A stretch of 64,000 nt of DNA, taken from Arenicola marina (Eukaryota > Annelida > Polychaeta > Arenicolidae). The number at the start of each line of letters is the position of its first letter. Position 1 is the stretch's first letter. Positions 47,824-59,790 of this stretch are shown in pieces. The translations under genes and the position numbers were made by a program. The DNA lies in NCBI GenBank assembly GCA_964019135.1, contig OZ025252.1, forward strand, positions 43,994,959 through 44,058,958, written 5' to 3'. Under the pieces are notes generated by a model that saw only the letters and a program-made list of their open reading frames with translations, searched no databases and had not been told where the DNA came from.

Positions 47824-50800
47824 AGCTTAACATTACCAGCGCATCCTAAAGTCAGGATAGTTAAACATCACCCGCGCACCCTAAAGTTAGGGCTAGTTTA
47901 ACATTACCCGCGTACCCTAAAGTCAGCGATAGTTTAACATTACCCGCGCACCCTAAAGTCAGGGATAGTTTAACATTACCCGCGCACCCTAAAGTCAGGG
48001 ATAGTTAAACATTACCCGCGCACCCTAAAGTCAGGTATCGTTTAACATTACCCGCGCACCCTAAAGTCAGGATAGTTTAACATCACCCGCGCACCCTAAA
48101 GTCAGGGATAGTTTAACATTACCCGCGCACCCTAAAGTCAGGGATGGTCTCACATTATCCGCGCACCCTAAAGTCAAGGATAGTTTAACATTACCCGCGC
48201 ATCCTAAAGTTAGGGATAGTTTAACATTACCCGCGCACCTTAAAGTCAGGGATAGTTAAACATTACCCGCGCATTCTAAAGTCAGGGATAGTTTAACATT
48301 ACCCGCGCACCCTAAATTCAGGGATGATTTCACATTATCCGCGCACCCTAGTCAGGGATAGTTAAACATTACCCGCGCATCCTAAAGTCAGGGATAGTTT
48401 AACATTACCCGCGCACCCTAAAGTCAGGGATAGTTTAACATTACCCGCGCATCCTAAAGTTAGGGATAGTTTAACATTACCCGCGCACCTTAAAGTCAGG
48501 GATAGTTAAACATTACCCGCGCATTCTAAAGTCAGGGATAGTTTAACATTACCCGCGCACCCTAAATTCAGGGATGATTTCACATTACCCGCGCACCCTA
48601 GTCAGGGATAGTTAAACATTACCCGCGCATCCTAAAGTCAGGGATAGTTTAACATTACCCGCGCACCCTAAAGTCTGGATAGTTAAACATTACCCGCGCA
48701 CCCTAAAGTCAGGGATAGTTTAACATTACCCGCGCACCCTAAAGTCAGGGATAGTTTAACATTACCCGCGCATCCTAAAGTCAGGGATAGTTTAACATTA
48801 CCCGCGCACCCTAAATTCAGGGATGGTTTTACATTACCCGCGCACCCTAAAGTCTGGATAGTTTAACATTACCCGCGCACCCAAGTCAGGGATAGTTAAA
48901 CATTACCCGCGCATCCTAAAGTCAGGGATGGTTTTACATTACCCGCGCACCCTAAATTCAGGGATGGTTTAACATTACCCGCGCATCTTAAAGTCTGGAT
49001 AGTTTAACATTACCCGCGCATCCTAAAATCAGGATAGTTAAACATCACCCGCGCACCCTAAAGTCAGAGATATTTTAACATTACCCGCGCACCCTAAAGT
49101 CAGGGATGCTTTCACATTACCCGCGCACCCTAATGTCAGGGATAGTTTAACATTACCCGCGCACCCTAAAGTCAGGGTTAGTTTAACATTACCCGCGCAC
49201 CCTAAAATCAGGGATGGTCTCACATTATCCGCGCACTCTAAAGTCAAGGATAGTTTAACATTACCCGCGCATCCTAAAGTTAGGGATGGTTTAACATTAC
49301 CCGCGCACCCTAAATTCAGGGATAGTTTAACATTACCCGCGCACAAGTCAGGTATAGTTTAACATTACCCGCGCACCCTAAAGTCAGGGATGGTTTCACA
49401 TTACCCGCGCACCGTAAAGTCAGGGATAGTTTAACATTACCCGCGCACCTTAAAGTCAGGGATAGTTAAACATTACCCGCGCATTCTAAAGTCAGGGATA
49501 GTTTAAAATTACCCGCGCACCCTAAATTCAGGGATGATTTCACATTACCCGCGCATTCTAAAGTCAGGGCTAGTTTAACATTACCCGCGCACCCTAAAGT
49601 CTGGATAGTTTAACATTACCCGCGCACCCAAGTCAGGGATAGTTAAACATTACCCGCGCATCCTAAAGTCAGGGATAGTTTAACATTACCCGCGCACCCT
49701 AAATTCAGGGATGGTTTTACATTACCCGCGCACCCTAAAGTCAGGGCTAGTTTAACATTACCCGCGCATCTTAAAGTCTGGATAGTTTAACATTACCCGC
49801 GCATCCTAAAATCAGGATAGTTAAACATCACCCGCGCACCCTAAAGTCAGAGATATTTTAACATTACCCGCGCACCCTAAAGTCAGGGATGCTTTCACAT
49901 TACCCGCGCACCCTAATGTCAGGGATAGTTTAACATTACCCGCGCACCCTAAAGTCAGGGTTAGTTTAACATTACCCGCGCACCCTAAAATCAGGGATGG
50001 TCTCACATTATCCGCGCACTCTAAAGTCAAGGATAGTTTAACATTACCCGCGCATCCTAAAGTTAGGGATGGTTTAACATTACCCGCGCACCCTAAATTC
50101 AGGGATAGTTTAACATTACCCGCGCACAAGTCAGGTATAGTTTAACATTACCCGCGCACCGTAAAGTCAGGGATAGTTTAACATTACCCGCGCACCCTAA
50201 AGTCAGGGATGGTTTCACATTACCCGCGCACTCTAATGTCAGGGATAGTTTAACATTTACCCGCGCACCCTAAAGTCAGGGATAGTTTAACATTACCCGC
50301 GCACCCTAAAGTCAGGTATAGTTTAACATTACCCGTGCACAAGTCAAGGATAGTTTAACATTACCCGCGCATCCTCAAGTCAGGATAGTTTAACATTACC
50401 CGCGCATCCTAAAGTCAGGATAGTTTAACAATACCCGCGCATCCTAAAGTTTGGATAGTTTAATATTACCGGCGCACCCTAAAGTCAGGTATAGTTTAAC
50501 ATTACCCGTGCACAAGTCAAGGATAGTTTAACATTACCCGCGCATCCTAAAGTCAGGATAGTTTAACATTACCCGCGCATCCTAAAGTCAAGGATAGTTT
50601 AACATTACCCGCGCATCCATAAAGTCAGGAATAGTTTAACATTACCCGTGCACAAGTCAAGCATAGTTTAAGATTACCGGCGCATCCTAAAGTCAGGATA
50701 GTTTAACATTACCCGCGCACCCTAAAGTTAGGACTAGTTTAACATTACCCGCGCATCCTAAAGTCTGGATAGTTTAACATTACCCGCGCATCCTAAAGTC

Positions 50801-53800
50801 AGGATAGTTAAACATCACCCGCGCACCCTAAAGTCAGGGATAGTTTAACATTACCCGCGCACCCTAAAGTCAGGGATGCTTTCACATTACCCGCGCACCC
50901 TAATGTCAGGGAAAGTTTAACATTTACCCGCGCACCCTAAAGTCAGGGATAGTTTAACATTTACCCGCGCACCGTAAAGTCAGGGATATTCTAACATTAC
51001 CCGCGCACCCTAAAGTCAGGGATGGTCTCACATTATCCGCGCACCCTAAAGTCAAGGATAGTTTAACATTACCCGCGCATCCTAAAGTTAAAGATAGTTT
51101 AACATTACCCGCGCACCCTAAAGTCAGGGATAGTTAAACATTACCCGCGCATTCTAAAGTCAGGGATAGTTTAACATTACCCGCGCACCCTAAATTCAGA
51201 GATGGTTTCACATTACCCGCGCACCCTAGTCAGGGATAGTTAAACATTACCCACGCATCCTAAAGTCAGGGATAGTTTAACATTACCCGCGCACCCTAAA
51301 TTCAGGGATGGTTTTACATTACCCGCGCACCCTAAAGTCAGGGATAGTTTAACATTACCCGCGCATCCTCAAGTCAGCGATAGTTTACATTACCCGCGCA
51401 CAAGTCAGGTATAGTTTAACATTACCCGCACACCCTAAATTCTGGGACAGTTTATCATTACCCGCGCACCCTAAAGTCAGGGATAGTTTAACATTACCCG
51501 CGCACCCTAAAGTCAGGGATGGTTTCACATCACCCGCGCACCCTAAAGTCAGGGATGGTTTCACATTACCCGCGCACTCTAATGTCAGGGATAGGTTAAC
51601 ATTTACCCGCGCACCCTAAAGTCAGGGATAGTTTAACATTACCCGTGCACAAGTCAAGGATAGTTTAACATTACCCGCGCATCCTAAAGTCTGGATAGTT
51701 TAACATTACCCGCGCACCCTAAAGTCAGGGATAGTTTAACATTACCCGTGCACAAGTCAAGGATAGTTTAACATTACCCGCGCATCCTAAAGTCAGGATA
51801 GTTTAACATTACCCGCGCATCCTAAAGTCAAGGATAGTTTAACATTACCCGCGCACCCTAATATCAGGGATAGTTTAACATTACCCGTGCACAAGTCAAG
51901 GATAGTTTAACATTACCCGCGCATCCTAAAGTCAGGGATAGTTTAACATTACCCGCGCACCCTAAAGTTAGGACTAGTTTAACATTACCCGCGCACCCTA
52001 AAGTCTGGATAGTTTAACATTACCCGCGCATCCCAAAGTCAGGATAGTTAAACATCACCCGCGCACCCTAAAGTCAGGGATAGTTTAACATTACCCGTGC
52101 ACAAGTCAAGGATAGTTTAACATTACCCGCGCATCCTAAAGTCTGGATAGTTTAACATTACCCGCGCACCCTAAAGTCAGGGATAGTTTAACATTACCCG
52201 TGCACAAGTCAAGGATAGTTTAACATTACCCGCGCATCCTAAAGTCAGGATAGTTTAACATTACCCGCGCATCCTAAAGTCAAGGATAGTTTAACATTAC
52301 CCGCGCACCCTAATATCAGGGATAGTTTAACATTACCCGTGCACAAGTCAAGGATAGTTTAACATTACCCGCGCATCCTAAAGTCAGGGATAGTTTAACA
52401 TTACCCGCGCACCCTAAAGTTAGGACTAGTTTAACATTACCCGCGCACCCTAAAGTCTGGATAGTTTAACATTACCCGCGCATCCCAAAGTCAGGATAGT
52501 TAAACATCACCCGCGCACCCTAAAGTCAGGGATAGTTTAACATTACCCGCGCACCCTAAAGTCAGGGATGCTTTCACATTACCCGCGCACCCTAATGTCA
52601 GGGAAAGTTTAACATTTACCCGCGCACCCTAAAGTCAGGGATAGTTTAACATTACCCGCGCACCCTAAAGTCAGGGATAGTTTAACATTACCCGCGCACC
52701 CTAAAGTCAGGGATGGTCTCACATTACCCGCGCACCCTAATGTCAGGGAAAGTTTAACATTTACCCGCGCACCCTAAAGTCAGGGATAGTTTAACATTAC
52801 CCGCGCACCCTAAAGTCAGGGATAGTTTAACATTACCCGCGCACCCTAAAGTCAAGGATAGTTTAACATTACCCGCGCATCCTAAAGTTAGGGATAGTTT
52901 AACATTACCCGCGCACCCTAAAGTCAGGGATAGTTAAACATTACCCGCGCATTCTAAAGTCAGGGATAGTTTAACATTACCCGCGCACCCTAAATTCAGG
53001 GATGGTTTCACATTACCCGCGCACCCTAGTCGGGGATAGTTAAACATTACCCGCGCATCTTAAAGTCTGGATAGTTTAACATTACCCGCGCATCCTAAAA
53101 TCAGGATAGTTAAACATCACCCGCGCACCCTAAAGTCAGGGATATTTTAACATTACCCGCGCACCCTAAAGTCAGGGATGCTTTCACATTACCCGCGCAC
53201 CCTAATGTCAGGGATAGTTAAACATTACCCGCGCACCCTAAAGTCAGGGTTAGTTTAACATTACCCGCGCACCCTAAAATCAGGGATGGTCTCACATTAT
53301 CCGCGCACCCTAAAGTCAAGGATAGTTTAACATTACCCGCGCATCCTAAAGTTAGGGATAGTTTAAAATTACCCGCGCACCCTAAATTCAGGGATAGTTT
53401 AACATTACCCGCGCACCCTAAAGTCAGGGATGGTTTCACATTACCCGCGCACTCTAATGTCAGGGATAGTTTAACATTTACCCGCGCACCCTAAAGTCAG
53501 GGATAGTTTAACATTACCCGTGCACAAGTCAGGGATAGTTAAACATTACCCACGCATCCTAAAGTCAGGATAGTTTAACATTACCCGCGCATCCTAAAGT
53601 CAGGATAGTTTAACATTACCCGCGCATCCTAAAGTCTGGATAGTTTAACATTACCCGCGCACCCTAAAGTCAGGGATAGTTTAACATTACCCGTGCACAA
53701 GTCAAGGATAGTTTAACATTACCCGCGCATCCTAAAGTCAGGATAGTTTAACATTACCCGCGCATCCTAAAGTCAAGGATAGTTTAACATTACCCGCGCA

Positions 53801-54146
53801 CCCTAATATCAGGGATAGTTAAACATTACCCGCGCATCCTAAAGTCAGGGATAGTTTAACATTACCCGCGCACCCTAAAGTCAGGGATGGTTTCACATTA
53901 CCCGCGCACCCTAAAGTCAGGGATAGTTAAACATTACCCGCGCATCCTAAAGTCAGGGATAGTTTAACAATATCCGCGCACCCTGAAGTCAGGGATGCTT
54001 TCACATTACCCGCGGATCCTAAAGTCAGGGATAGTTTAACATTACCCGCGCAGCCTAAAGTCAGGGATAGTTTAACATTACCCGCGCACCCGAAAGTCAG
54101 GGATAGTTTAACATTGCCCGCGCACAAGTCAAGGATAGTTTAACAC
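47824..54146. repeat. 6.3-kb satellite, 36-bp unit
   Basis: About 170 tandem units. Consensus parts are TTTAACATTACCCGCGCA and CCCTAAAGTCAGGGATAG. Shorter variants drop a few bases (for example GTGCACAAGTCAAGGATAG). Higher-order duplications are visible: about 398 bp at 48981 recurs at 49764 (offset 783); 51641-52092 recurs from 52093 (offset 452) with no difference that I can see; a ~190-bp block at 48201 recurs at 48451 (offset 250). The array ends about 170 bp beyond the stop codon of the LicD-type gene. Minus-strand frames of the type CAGNVKLSLTLG are satellite translations. Confidence 0.97.
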
Positions 54147-54318
54147 GAAGAAATAGATGACATGTTAAAACATACACCGGATTACCTTCGTCTCGGAACG
54201 GATGTTGCTATTTGTATGTGCCTACTTGTCACCCGTACCCTGGAAGCCCAGCGATGGGATATGCAGTGATATGGATTCCAGCAGCATAACAGATTACGCA
54301 ACAAATGCGATTGTAAGA

Positions 54319-55467
54319 CTAGGTTTTATTTCGCTGCGGATCGGATGTAACGTCTCTTGGCTCTTCCACCACGATGGAATGAAGCGTAGCGCCCCCTAGC
54401 TGGAGCGTCTCCACCACCCCGCCCTGTTGGTGGGGGGTCCGGTGAACAAATGGTACGCTATCGCTGAGCCGTTGGCATGGCAACGTGATCCACTGTGTGG
54501 ACTTGATGTGGCGCTCCCGCTTATGACTGTAATACGGTGTCGAACACTCGGTGATGGAGGTGTACGCCAATTTGAGGTTGGCGTATGAATCCCTGGGAGC
54601 CCAAAAAAAGTAGTCCTCGAGTGGGCGCTTGTGCAGCGGGAATACTATGGACTTAGGATAGACGATTTGCGAGAATTCTGGCGCGGTATCCCATATGTGT
54701 GTGTCATTCTGCGCGTAGAAGCTGATGTCCAGGTAGGGCCAGTACCACGGGTATTTGCTGGTCTTGGTGGCGTGAATCGACCACATCTTGAGGCGGGGTC
54801 CGGCCATGTAGATGTCGTACTGTGGGGACAGCATCCGCAGGGCCGAGAACACCTCGTCCTTGCTCTCCACGTCGACCAGAAGGTCAAGGTCATCGTCCCA
54901 GGGAATGATGTCGTGGTGGCGGTAAGACCCCAGCAGGGTACCACCGTACAGGAAGTAGGAGATGTTGAGCCGTTGGCAGATGCTGGCGAAGTTTTTAGCG
55001 GTGTCCAGCAGGAGGCGTTTGTCGTGCGCTGATAACGCAGTGGCCAGCATAGCGAGGACCTGAGCACCCCCCGCCACGCTTTCTGCTGCCCCCCGAACCG
55101 CGAGGATGCGGGTGCCATTCGCCAGGCGGCGCGACGGGTGTTTAATGACGATAGCGCGCTTCGTCCCATTTCTGTGTATAGTTCTGGTGGTGCCGCCATC
55201 TAGCGGGGCTGGGGAAGGATGATGTTTCGCCTCGGGTTGACCTTCGACTAACGACGGACGCGCGGAGTGTAGTAGGAATCGTCCCGGGTACAGCTTGGCG
55301 ATGCCAATTGGTGGGTACGAATCGTCCTGGGATGTCCTGGGTGCCTTGGTGCCCGGTGGGTGCCTGTGTACGCTGAGCAGGGCGCTGAGGACGAGGCAGA
55401 CGTACACCGCCCCGCTCCCCGCCACCACCAGGCGGCACACACCCCACCGCACAACCGGAAGTCGCAT
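54319..55467 (-). CDS. LicD/fukutin-family type II membrane protein, single exon
   Basis: A 382-residue frame starting at a real ATG (55467-55465), with no intron. A short cytoplasmic N-terminus precedes a membrane anchor at about residues 12-33. A variable stem region with sequons (N100, N117) follows. The LicD-type nucleotidyltransferase-fold domain runs from about 150 to 340, with the signature YGGTLLGSYRHHDIIPWDDD at 174-193 and D195. The Asp cluster is the expected metal/active-site group. LicD acts in bacterial phosphocholine transfer, and fukutin/FKRP add ribitol-phosphate in the Golgi. This protein probably sits in the ER or Golgi and transfers a phosphate-linked group, with acceptor unknown. 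It is not clearly fukutin or FKRP itself; invertebrates carry many such paralogues. A minus-strand AATAAA lies at 54330-54325, inside the last codons, so the 3' untranslated region may be very short. Confidence 0.87.
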   Translation of the reverse strand: MRLPVVRWGVCRLVVAGSGAVYVCLVLSALLSVHRHPPGTKAPRTSQDDSYPPIGIAKLYPGRFLLHSARPSLVEGQPEAKHHPSPAPLDGGTTRTIHRNGTKRAIVIKHPSRRLANGTRILAVRGAAESVAGGAQVLAMLATALSAHDKRLLLDTAKNFASICQRLNISYFLYGGTLLGSYRHHDIIPWDDDLDLLVDVESKDEVFSALRMLSPQYDIYMAGPRLKMWSIHATKTSKYPWYWPYLDISFYAQNDTHIWDTAPEFSQIVYPKSIVFPLHKRPLEDYFFWAPRDSYANLKLAYTSITECSTPYYSHKRERHIKSTQWITLPCQRLSDSVPFVHRTPHQQGGVVETLQLGGATLHSIVVEEPRDVTSDPQRNKT

Positions 55468-56479
55468 GGTGCAGCCACGTCTTTAAGCAACTTGTCTTCC
55501 GCAGAGGATCGAGGAGTGGCCGGGCGACTGGCCCGGTGGGTGGCCGATGACGTCACTCTACGGTCAACTGGAAATAGATAGCCGAATTAGCCCCCGACCC
55601 ACGCTGTATGCTACATAGCCGCAGCAGCGCATTGCTGTAAGCATCAAACGACAAATATGATGAAACAATATACATATCCTCATGGAAAACTAAAAGAAGT
55701 GCACCACTTGTTACACAACTTATATGTTCATCACAGACGTATGGTCATATAACTGACACATAAGTAAAGACAGCAAGTAAAGGTATCAAGTCAAAACATG
55801 AAATACATGAAAACATTCAAATATCAATCCGGCGTGACCATAGGGCATTTATTTCTACAACCCATTACCGGTTTTGCGAAAGGTAATGAAATACTCTATT
55901 GCTGGAATAACAATAACAGACATATATGACAAAACTGAAAGTGGTGCGTTTCTTTGTTCCGTCAGCATATAAAAATCATTGACGGTACAGTAATCCGAGA
56001 TTGTAAGCGATGCAACACTGTAGTGTGGTAAGTGCTCTGGATCACGTGACAATGGGCTGACCGATCTGTGGTATCCTCGTAAAGCCATTGTCATGTCACC
56101 TGACCTGTCCTGATTCATAGCTCACGTCTCTGTGGTCACCAATTAACGTGACGTCCAGCGCTAATACAGTCCTGTAGATAACTTCTACATATCCGTTCAG
56201 TCACCTCCCTCTCTGCTCGGCTTCCCTTCTCCTCTGGCCCACCTCCCGACGGACCCTGGGTGGGCGGGGCTGGGGGTGCCCGGGAGGCATGGGGACGAGC
56301 GGAACCGATAGCCCCTAGCCCAGTGGGGGTCAATTATCGCCCTAGTTACTTACCCTCATGTATAGGAGGGTATAGGATTGCTTCAAGGCGGAACATTTCA
56401 TTCGGCGCGGATTGGCTGCGGTTTACGGACGCACGTGGGGGAGATCGTGGTGGGGGTGGGGCGGAGTGGTGGTCGCGTC
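55468..56479. other. Upstream region of the LicD-type gene, non-coding
   Basis: No gene is recognised. The first ~120 bp upstream of the ATG would hold the 5' untranslated region and promoter. I see no TATA box that I trust. Confidence 0.4.
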
Positions 56480-56740
56480 AGGGGCGTATATTCAGGGTGG
56501 GGGGGGGGGGTAGGGTGAGGGGATTGGGTGAGGGAGGTAGGCTAATGGGGGTATGGTCAGGGGGTGCGTAGGGTGAGGGGGATTTGGTGATTGGGCTAAT
56601 GGGGGTATGGTCAGAGGAGGGTGCATGGTGATCGAGGGGGTAGGGCGAGAAGGAAGATGGTAGGGGAGGGGGTAGGGGTGGGGTTGAGTGAAGGGGTGGG
56701 GGATGTCGGTTGAGGCGGGTAGTGTGAGGGAGGGGGGTGA
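56480..56740. repeat. G-rich degenerate repeat
   Basis: Imperfect repeats of GGGGGTAGGGTGAGGGGATT and TAATGGGGGTATGGTCAG-like phrases, dense in G-runs on the plus strand. It could form G-quadruplexes. No coding interpretation is justified. Confidence 0.7.
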
Positions 56741-58363
56741 TGGGTATTAATTTCTTTTTGTTTGTATAAAGGGCAGATCTGTGATGGATCTACGGGTTTC
56801 GAAGCCTAACTGATGGGGCCGGTCGCCCTGCTGCCCAGGGACTGGCTCACTATACAGTCTGCTGGAGCAATGGTTGTCATTTCTAAAGTTTAGAGGTTCA
56901 TTGAGCTTGGGGAATGAGGTAAATAGAGGTAGTGACGGGATCGCTGGGGGCAGGGGGGTGAGTTGGTGAGCGGGGGGGGGGGGGCAGGGGTCGGGGTGTT
57001 ACATATACATGGAGCTCCAGCCATTAAGGCCGGGCAGTTTCCCCCGCCCCTACCCTTCCTCCTCCTCCCCCACCCAACCTTCCCCTTCCCATTCCCGTTG
57101 TAGGCACCGCGGGGCGCTTCTCCCCACCAGGCGGCACCGAGGCACCCCCTGGACACTCCGTACCCCACCTCTCCCATCTCCCATCAACAACCCCCGCCCA
57201 CCCCTCACCCGGCTCCACCCCTCACCCGGCCCCACCCTTCCCCACTCCCACTCCCAGCACCGTCCGCCCCAGATCCCGGAGCGCTCCAGAATGGATCCAG
57301 ATGGGATGCGAGGCCGAGGATCCCGGTCGGTGTTTGTATTTGTCTTCAATTCCCCGGGTATCCGCACTCCACGCCCAAGATTTCCACCTGGTGGAGAAAC
57401 GCGAGCGGGGAGGGAGAGTAGGGAGGGGGAGGGGGAGGGGGAGGGGGAGGGGAACCAATTTCCTGGCTGCTATCAACCCGCTGAGGTCTTCCCTTGTGGA
57501 AGAGTGCAGGGCATCAACCCCTCCCGATACGGCGACCCAATCTGGTGGCCCAAAGAACGGATTTACGGTCCGCGAAGTGTGGGGGTCAGGGATGGAGGCG
57601 GGGGGAGATATCCCAGAAATAATTTTGAAAATAATGCAGAATTTAACGTGGCTTACCTGCAAGGCTGCGATATGAAGCGATCGAGGTAAGAACACCCGTC
57701 GGCGGACCAGCCACAACAAAGCTACCGATTATTCGCAGAATTACAGAGTCGCATGCGCCTCTGTAATTCTGCTAAAATCATTTGCCGCAAATTTTATAAT
57801 AGCACCTTTCAATGTCCAATCATCCCACGAATGAGGTATACCCCTCCACCCCTTCCTCGATACCCCCGGCATTACCCACCCCCACCCCCGCATCCAGCCG
57901 CCCCCCCCCCCATCCAGCTGCCCCCCCTCCCCCAGCGAGCCGTCCCCCTTCCCCATCCAGGCTCCCCCTCCAGGCCCCGCCTGACACGGGCCGCTGGACA
58001 GCTGCCGTCAAGCCGCCCCAGCGTGGTGACGGCCTCCCTGAGATCTGACAGAGAGGGGGGACAGACTGGCTCCCCGGGCCACGGCTGCCTACGCCCCGCC
58101 CCCCCCCCCCCCCCCACTCAACAACCCCCTGCAGTGGTGTGCCGTCTGGATACAGCGCTCCAGATCGCAGTCGGAATGCAAAGCGCCAGGGGTCAACTCA
58201 TTAAAAACCAGCCAATCCGGAACACGAGCCGTGAGAACATCGGTTCCGGCGCCTGCGTTCCCATCGGGGGGTGGGTGGGTAGGAGGGTTGGGGCGGGTGC
58301 TGGTGAGAGTGGTGATAGACTCAATGGGGGACTAAAAGCGAGAGATGGAATTAAATTGGCCAT
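56741..58363. other. Low-complexity, C- and G-run-rich non-coding DNA
   Basis: Long open frames on both strands here are products of biased composition. Notable patches are a GGGAGG microsatellite at 57421-57452, C-rich DNA at 57840-57990, and a C-run of about 20 at 58098-58116. CTCTGTAATTCTGC at 57760-57773 is the inverse of GCAGAATTACAGAG at 57736-57749, a small perfect hairpin. Confidence 0.5.
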
Positions 58364-58677
58364 TTGTGTCTGGCTGCCATCTGGTTGCTATGGCCATTGT
58401 TAGCCACCATCTGGTTGCTATGGCCATTGTTAGCTGCCATCTGGTTGCTATGGCCACCGTTAGCTGTCATCTCGTTGCTATTGCCATTGTTAGCTGCCAT
58501 CTGGTTGCTATGGCCATTGTTAGCTGCCATCTGGTTGCTATTGCCATTGTTAGCTGCCATCTGGTTGCTATGGCCATTGTCAGCTGCCCTATGGTTGCTA
58601 TGGCCATTGTTAGCTGTCATCTGGTTGCTATGGCCAATGTTAGCTGCCATCTGGTTGCCATGGCCATGGTTAGCTGA
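58364..58677. repeat. 30-bp minisatellite, about ten copies
   Basis: The unit is built from CTGCCATCTGGTTGCTATGG followed by CCATTGTTAG, with few variants (CTCGTTGCTATTG, CACCGTTAG). The 30-bp period keeps frames open on both strands, so a 135-codon plus-strand and a 99-codon minus-strand frame cover it; neither looks like a gene. Confidence 0.95.
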
Positions 58678-59484
58678 CGACCATGTGTCGGGTATCCACT
58701 GTATGGATAGGGAAGGGTTTGGGGGGGTTCAGGCGCCCAGGCTCCCGAGAAATCCGCTAAGAACAGCTTAAAGACAGCATTGTCCATATGGGACAAAGAC
58801 TATCGTCAGTGTCTACATAAGCAATTGGGCCACACGAGCCAAGGACGACGTTTGCTATGCTTGTGCCCATGCCCACTGTATGGTGGACTAAGCGCCGTGT
58901 CCTTACGGGCTAGCATTGTTTTCAGTGATCACATAAACAATTAAAGCTTTCTCTACGTACCACATCGGCGATGCACAAGTACAAACTTTAAAAGGTTAAC
59001 GCAGAGGCGGATCCAGGGGGGAGCGGGGGGGGGGTAGGGGGTTGCAACCCGCGTCCCCCCTTGGGAACTTGAGCATACACTAAGTCGTGCTTTCCAGCGA
59101 AATACATTGGAAAGAGAGATTTTGTAGACGCAACCCAGAGGCGGATCCAAGGGGATGGGGGTTGTTTAATGGCATGTTAAGGATTGTTCAAAACTTTTCC
59201 ATCACCCCCTCCCCCCCCCCCCCCCTCCGGTTGTTCAAAAAATTGGTGGACGACTGCGGTCATTTACACTCGCCCCCACCCCCGGCCCAGTTTATTTTAA
59301 ATAGCACTTTCGAAAGTCATCATTTTTTGTCTGTGAGCGTACATATATGTACATAGCATATCTCAGATCGGTGTTTGCCATCGCCGCAGCCAGGAGGCAA
59401 TAAAAGCTACCCGTTAATCAGTTAATGGCGTTCCTGTATATTGTAAATTCCTGTCTATATACTCACATACAAGGGTCCTCCCGA
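58678..59484. other. Non-coding stretch with two GAGGCGGATCCA repeats
   Basis: The phrase CAGAGGCGGATCCA occurs at about 59002 and 59135 in the same orientation, each followed by a G-rich run. It matches the terminus of the MITE at 23683-23862. Probably decayed element ends. No gene. Confidence 0.45.
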
Positions 59485-59790
59485 GATGGTCCTGACAGCC
59501 ACAAACTATGCGGTGATAGTCCTGACAGCTACACCGCTATGCAGAATAGTCCTGAAAGCTACACGCTATTCTGGATAGTCCTGACAGCTACACCGCTATG
59601 CAGAATAGTCCTGAAAGCTACACGCTATTCTGGATAGTCCTGACAGCTACACCGCTATACAGCATAGCTCTGAGAGATACAAACTATTCGGTGATCGCCC
59701 TGACAGCTACACCGCTACCCACCATAGCTCTGAAATCTACGCATCTTCCGATGAGAGTCCTGACAGCTGTGCGCTGTACCGTGATAGCCC
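59485..59790. repeat. Tandem repeat, ~29/58-bp unit with GTCCTGACAGCTACACCGCT
   Basis: About ten half-units alternate between GTCCTGACAGCTACACCGCT and GTCCTGAAAGCTACACGCTA forms, so the higher unit is about 58 bp at 59520-59650. Copies become more diverged toward 59790 (CCCTGACAGCTACACC, CTCTGAAATCTACGC). Confidence 0.88.

Noticed and set aside
47824-54146. CRISPR-like array
   Set aside because: Units are contiguous 36-bp repeats with only point variants. There are no unique spacers of constant length, and the surrounding DNA is eukaryotic.
54645-55199. 184-codon minus-strand frame overlapping the LicD-type gene
   Set aside because: Out-of-frame shadow of the LicD-type coding sequence. Its composition (Ser/Thr/Arg/Cys-rich) shows no family signature, whereas the other frame carries the complete LicD motif.
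57009-57719. Long overlapping frames on both strands as a gene pair
   Set aside because: The region is rich in C- and G-runs with a GGGAGG microsatellite. Open frames in several frames at once reflect composition, and no domain is seen.
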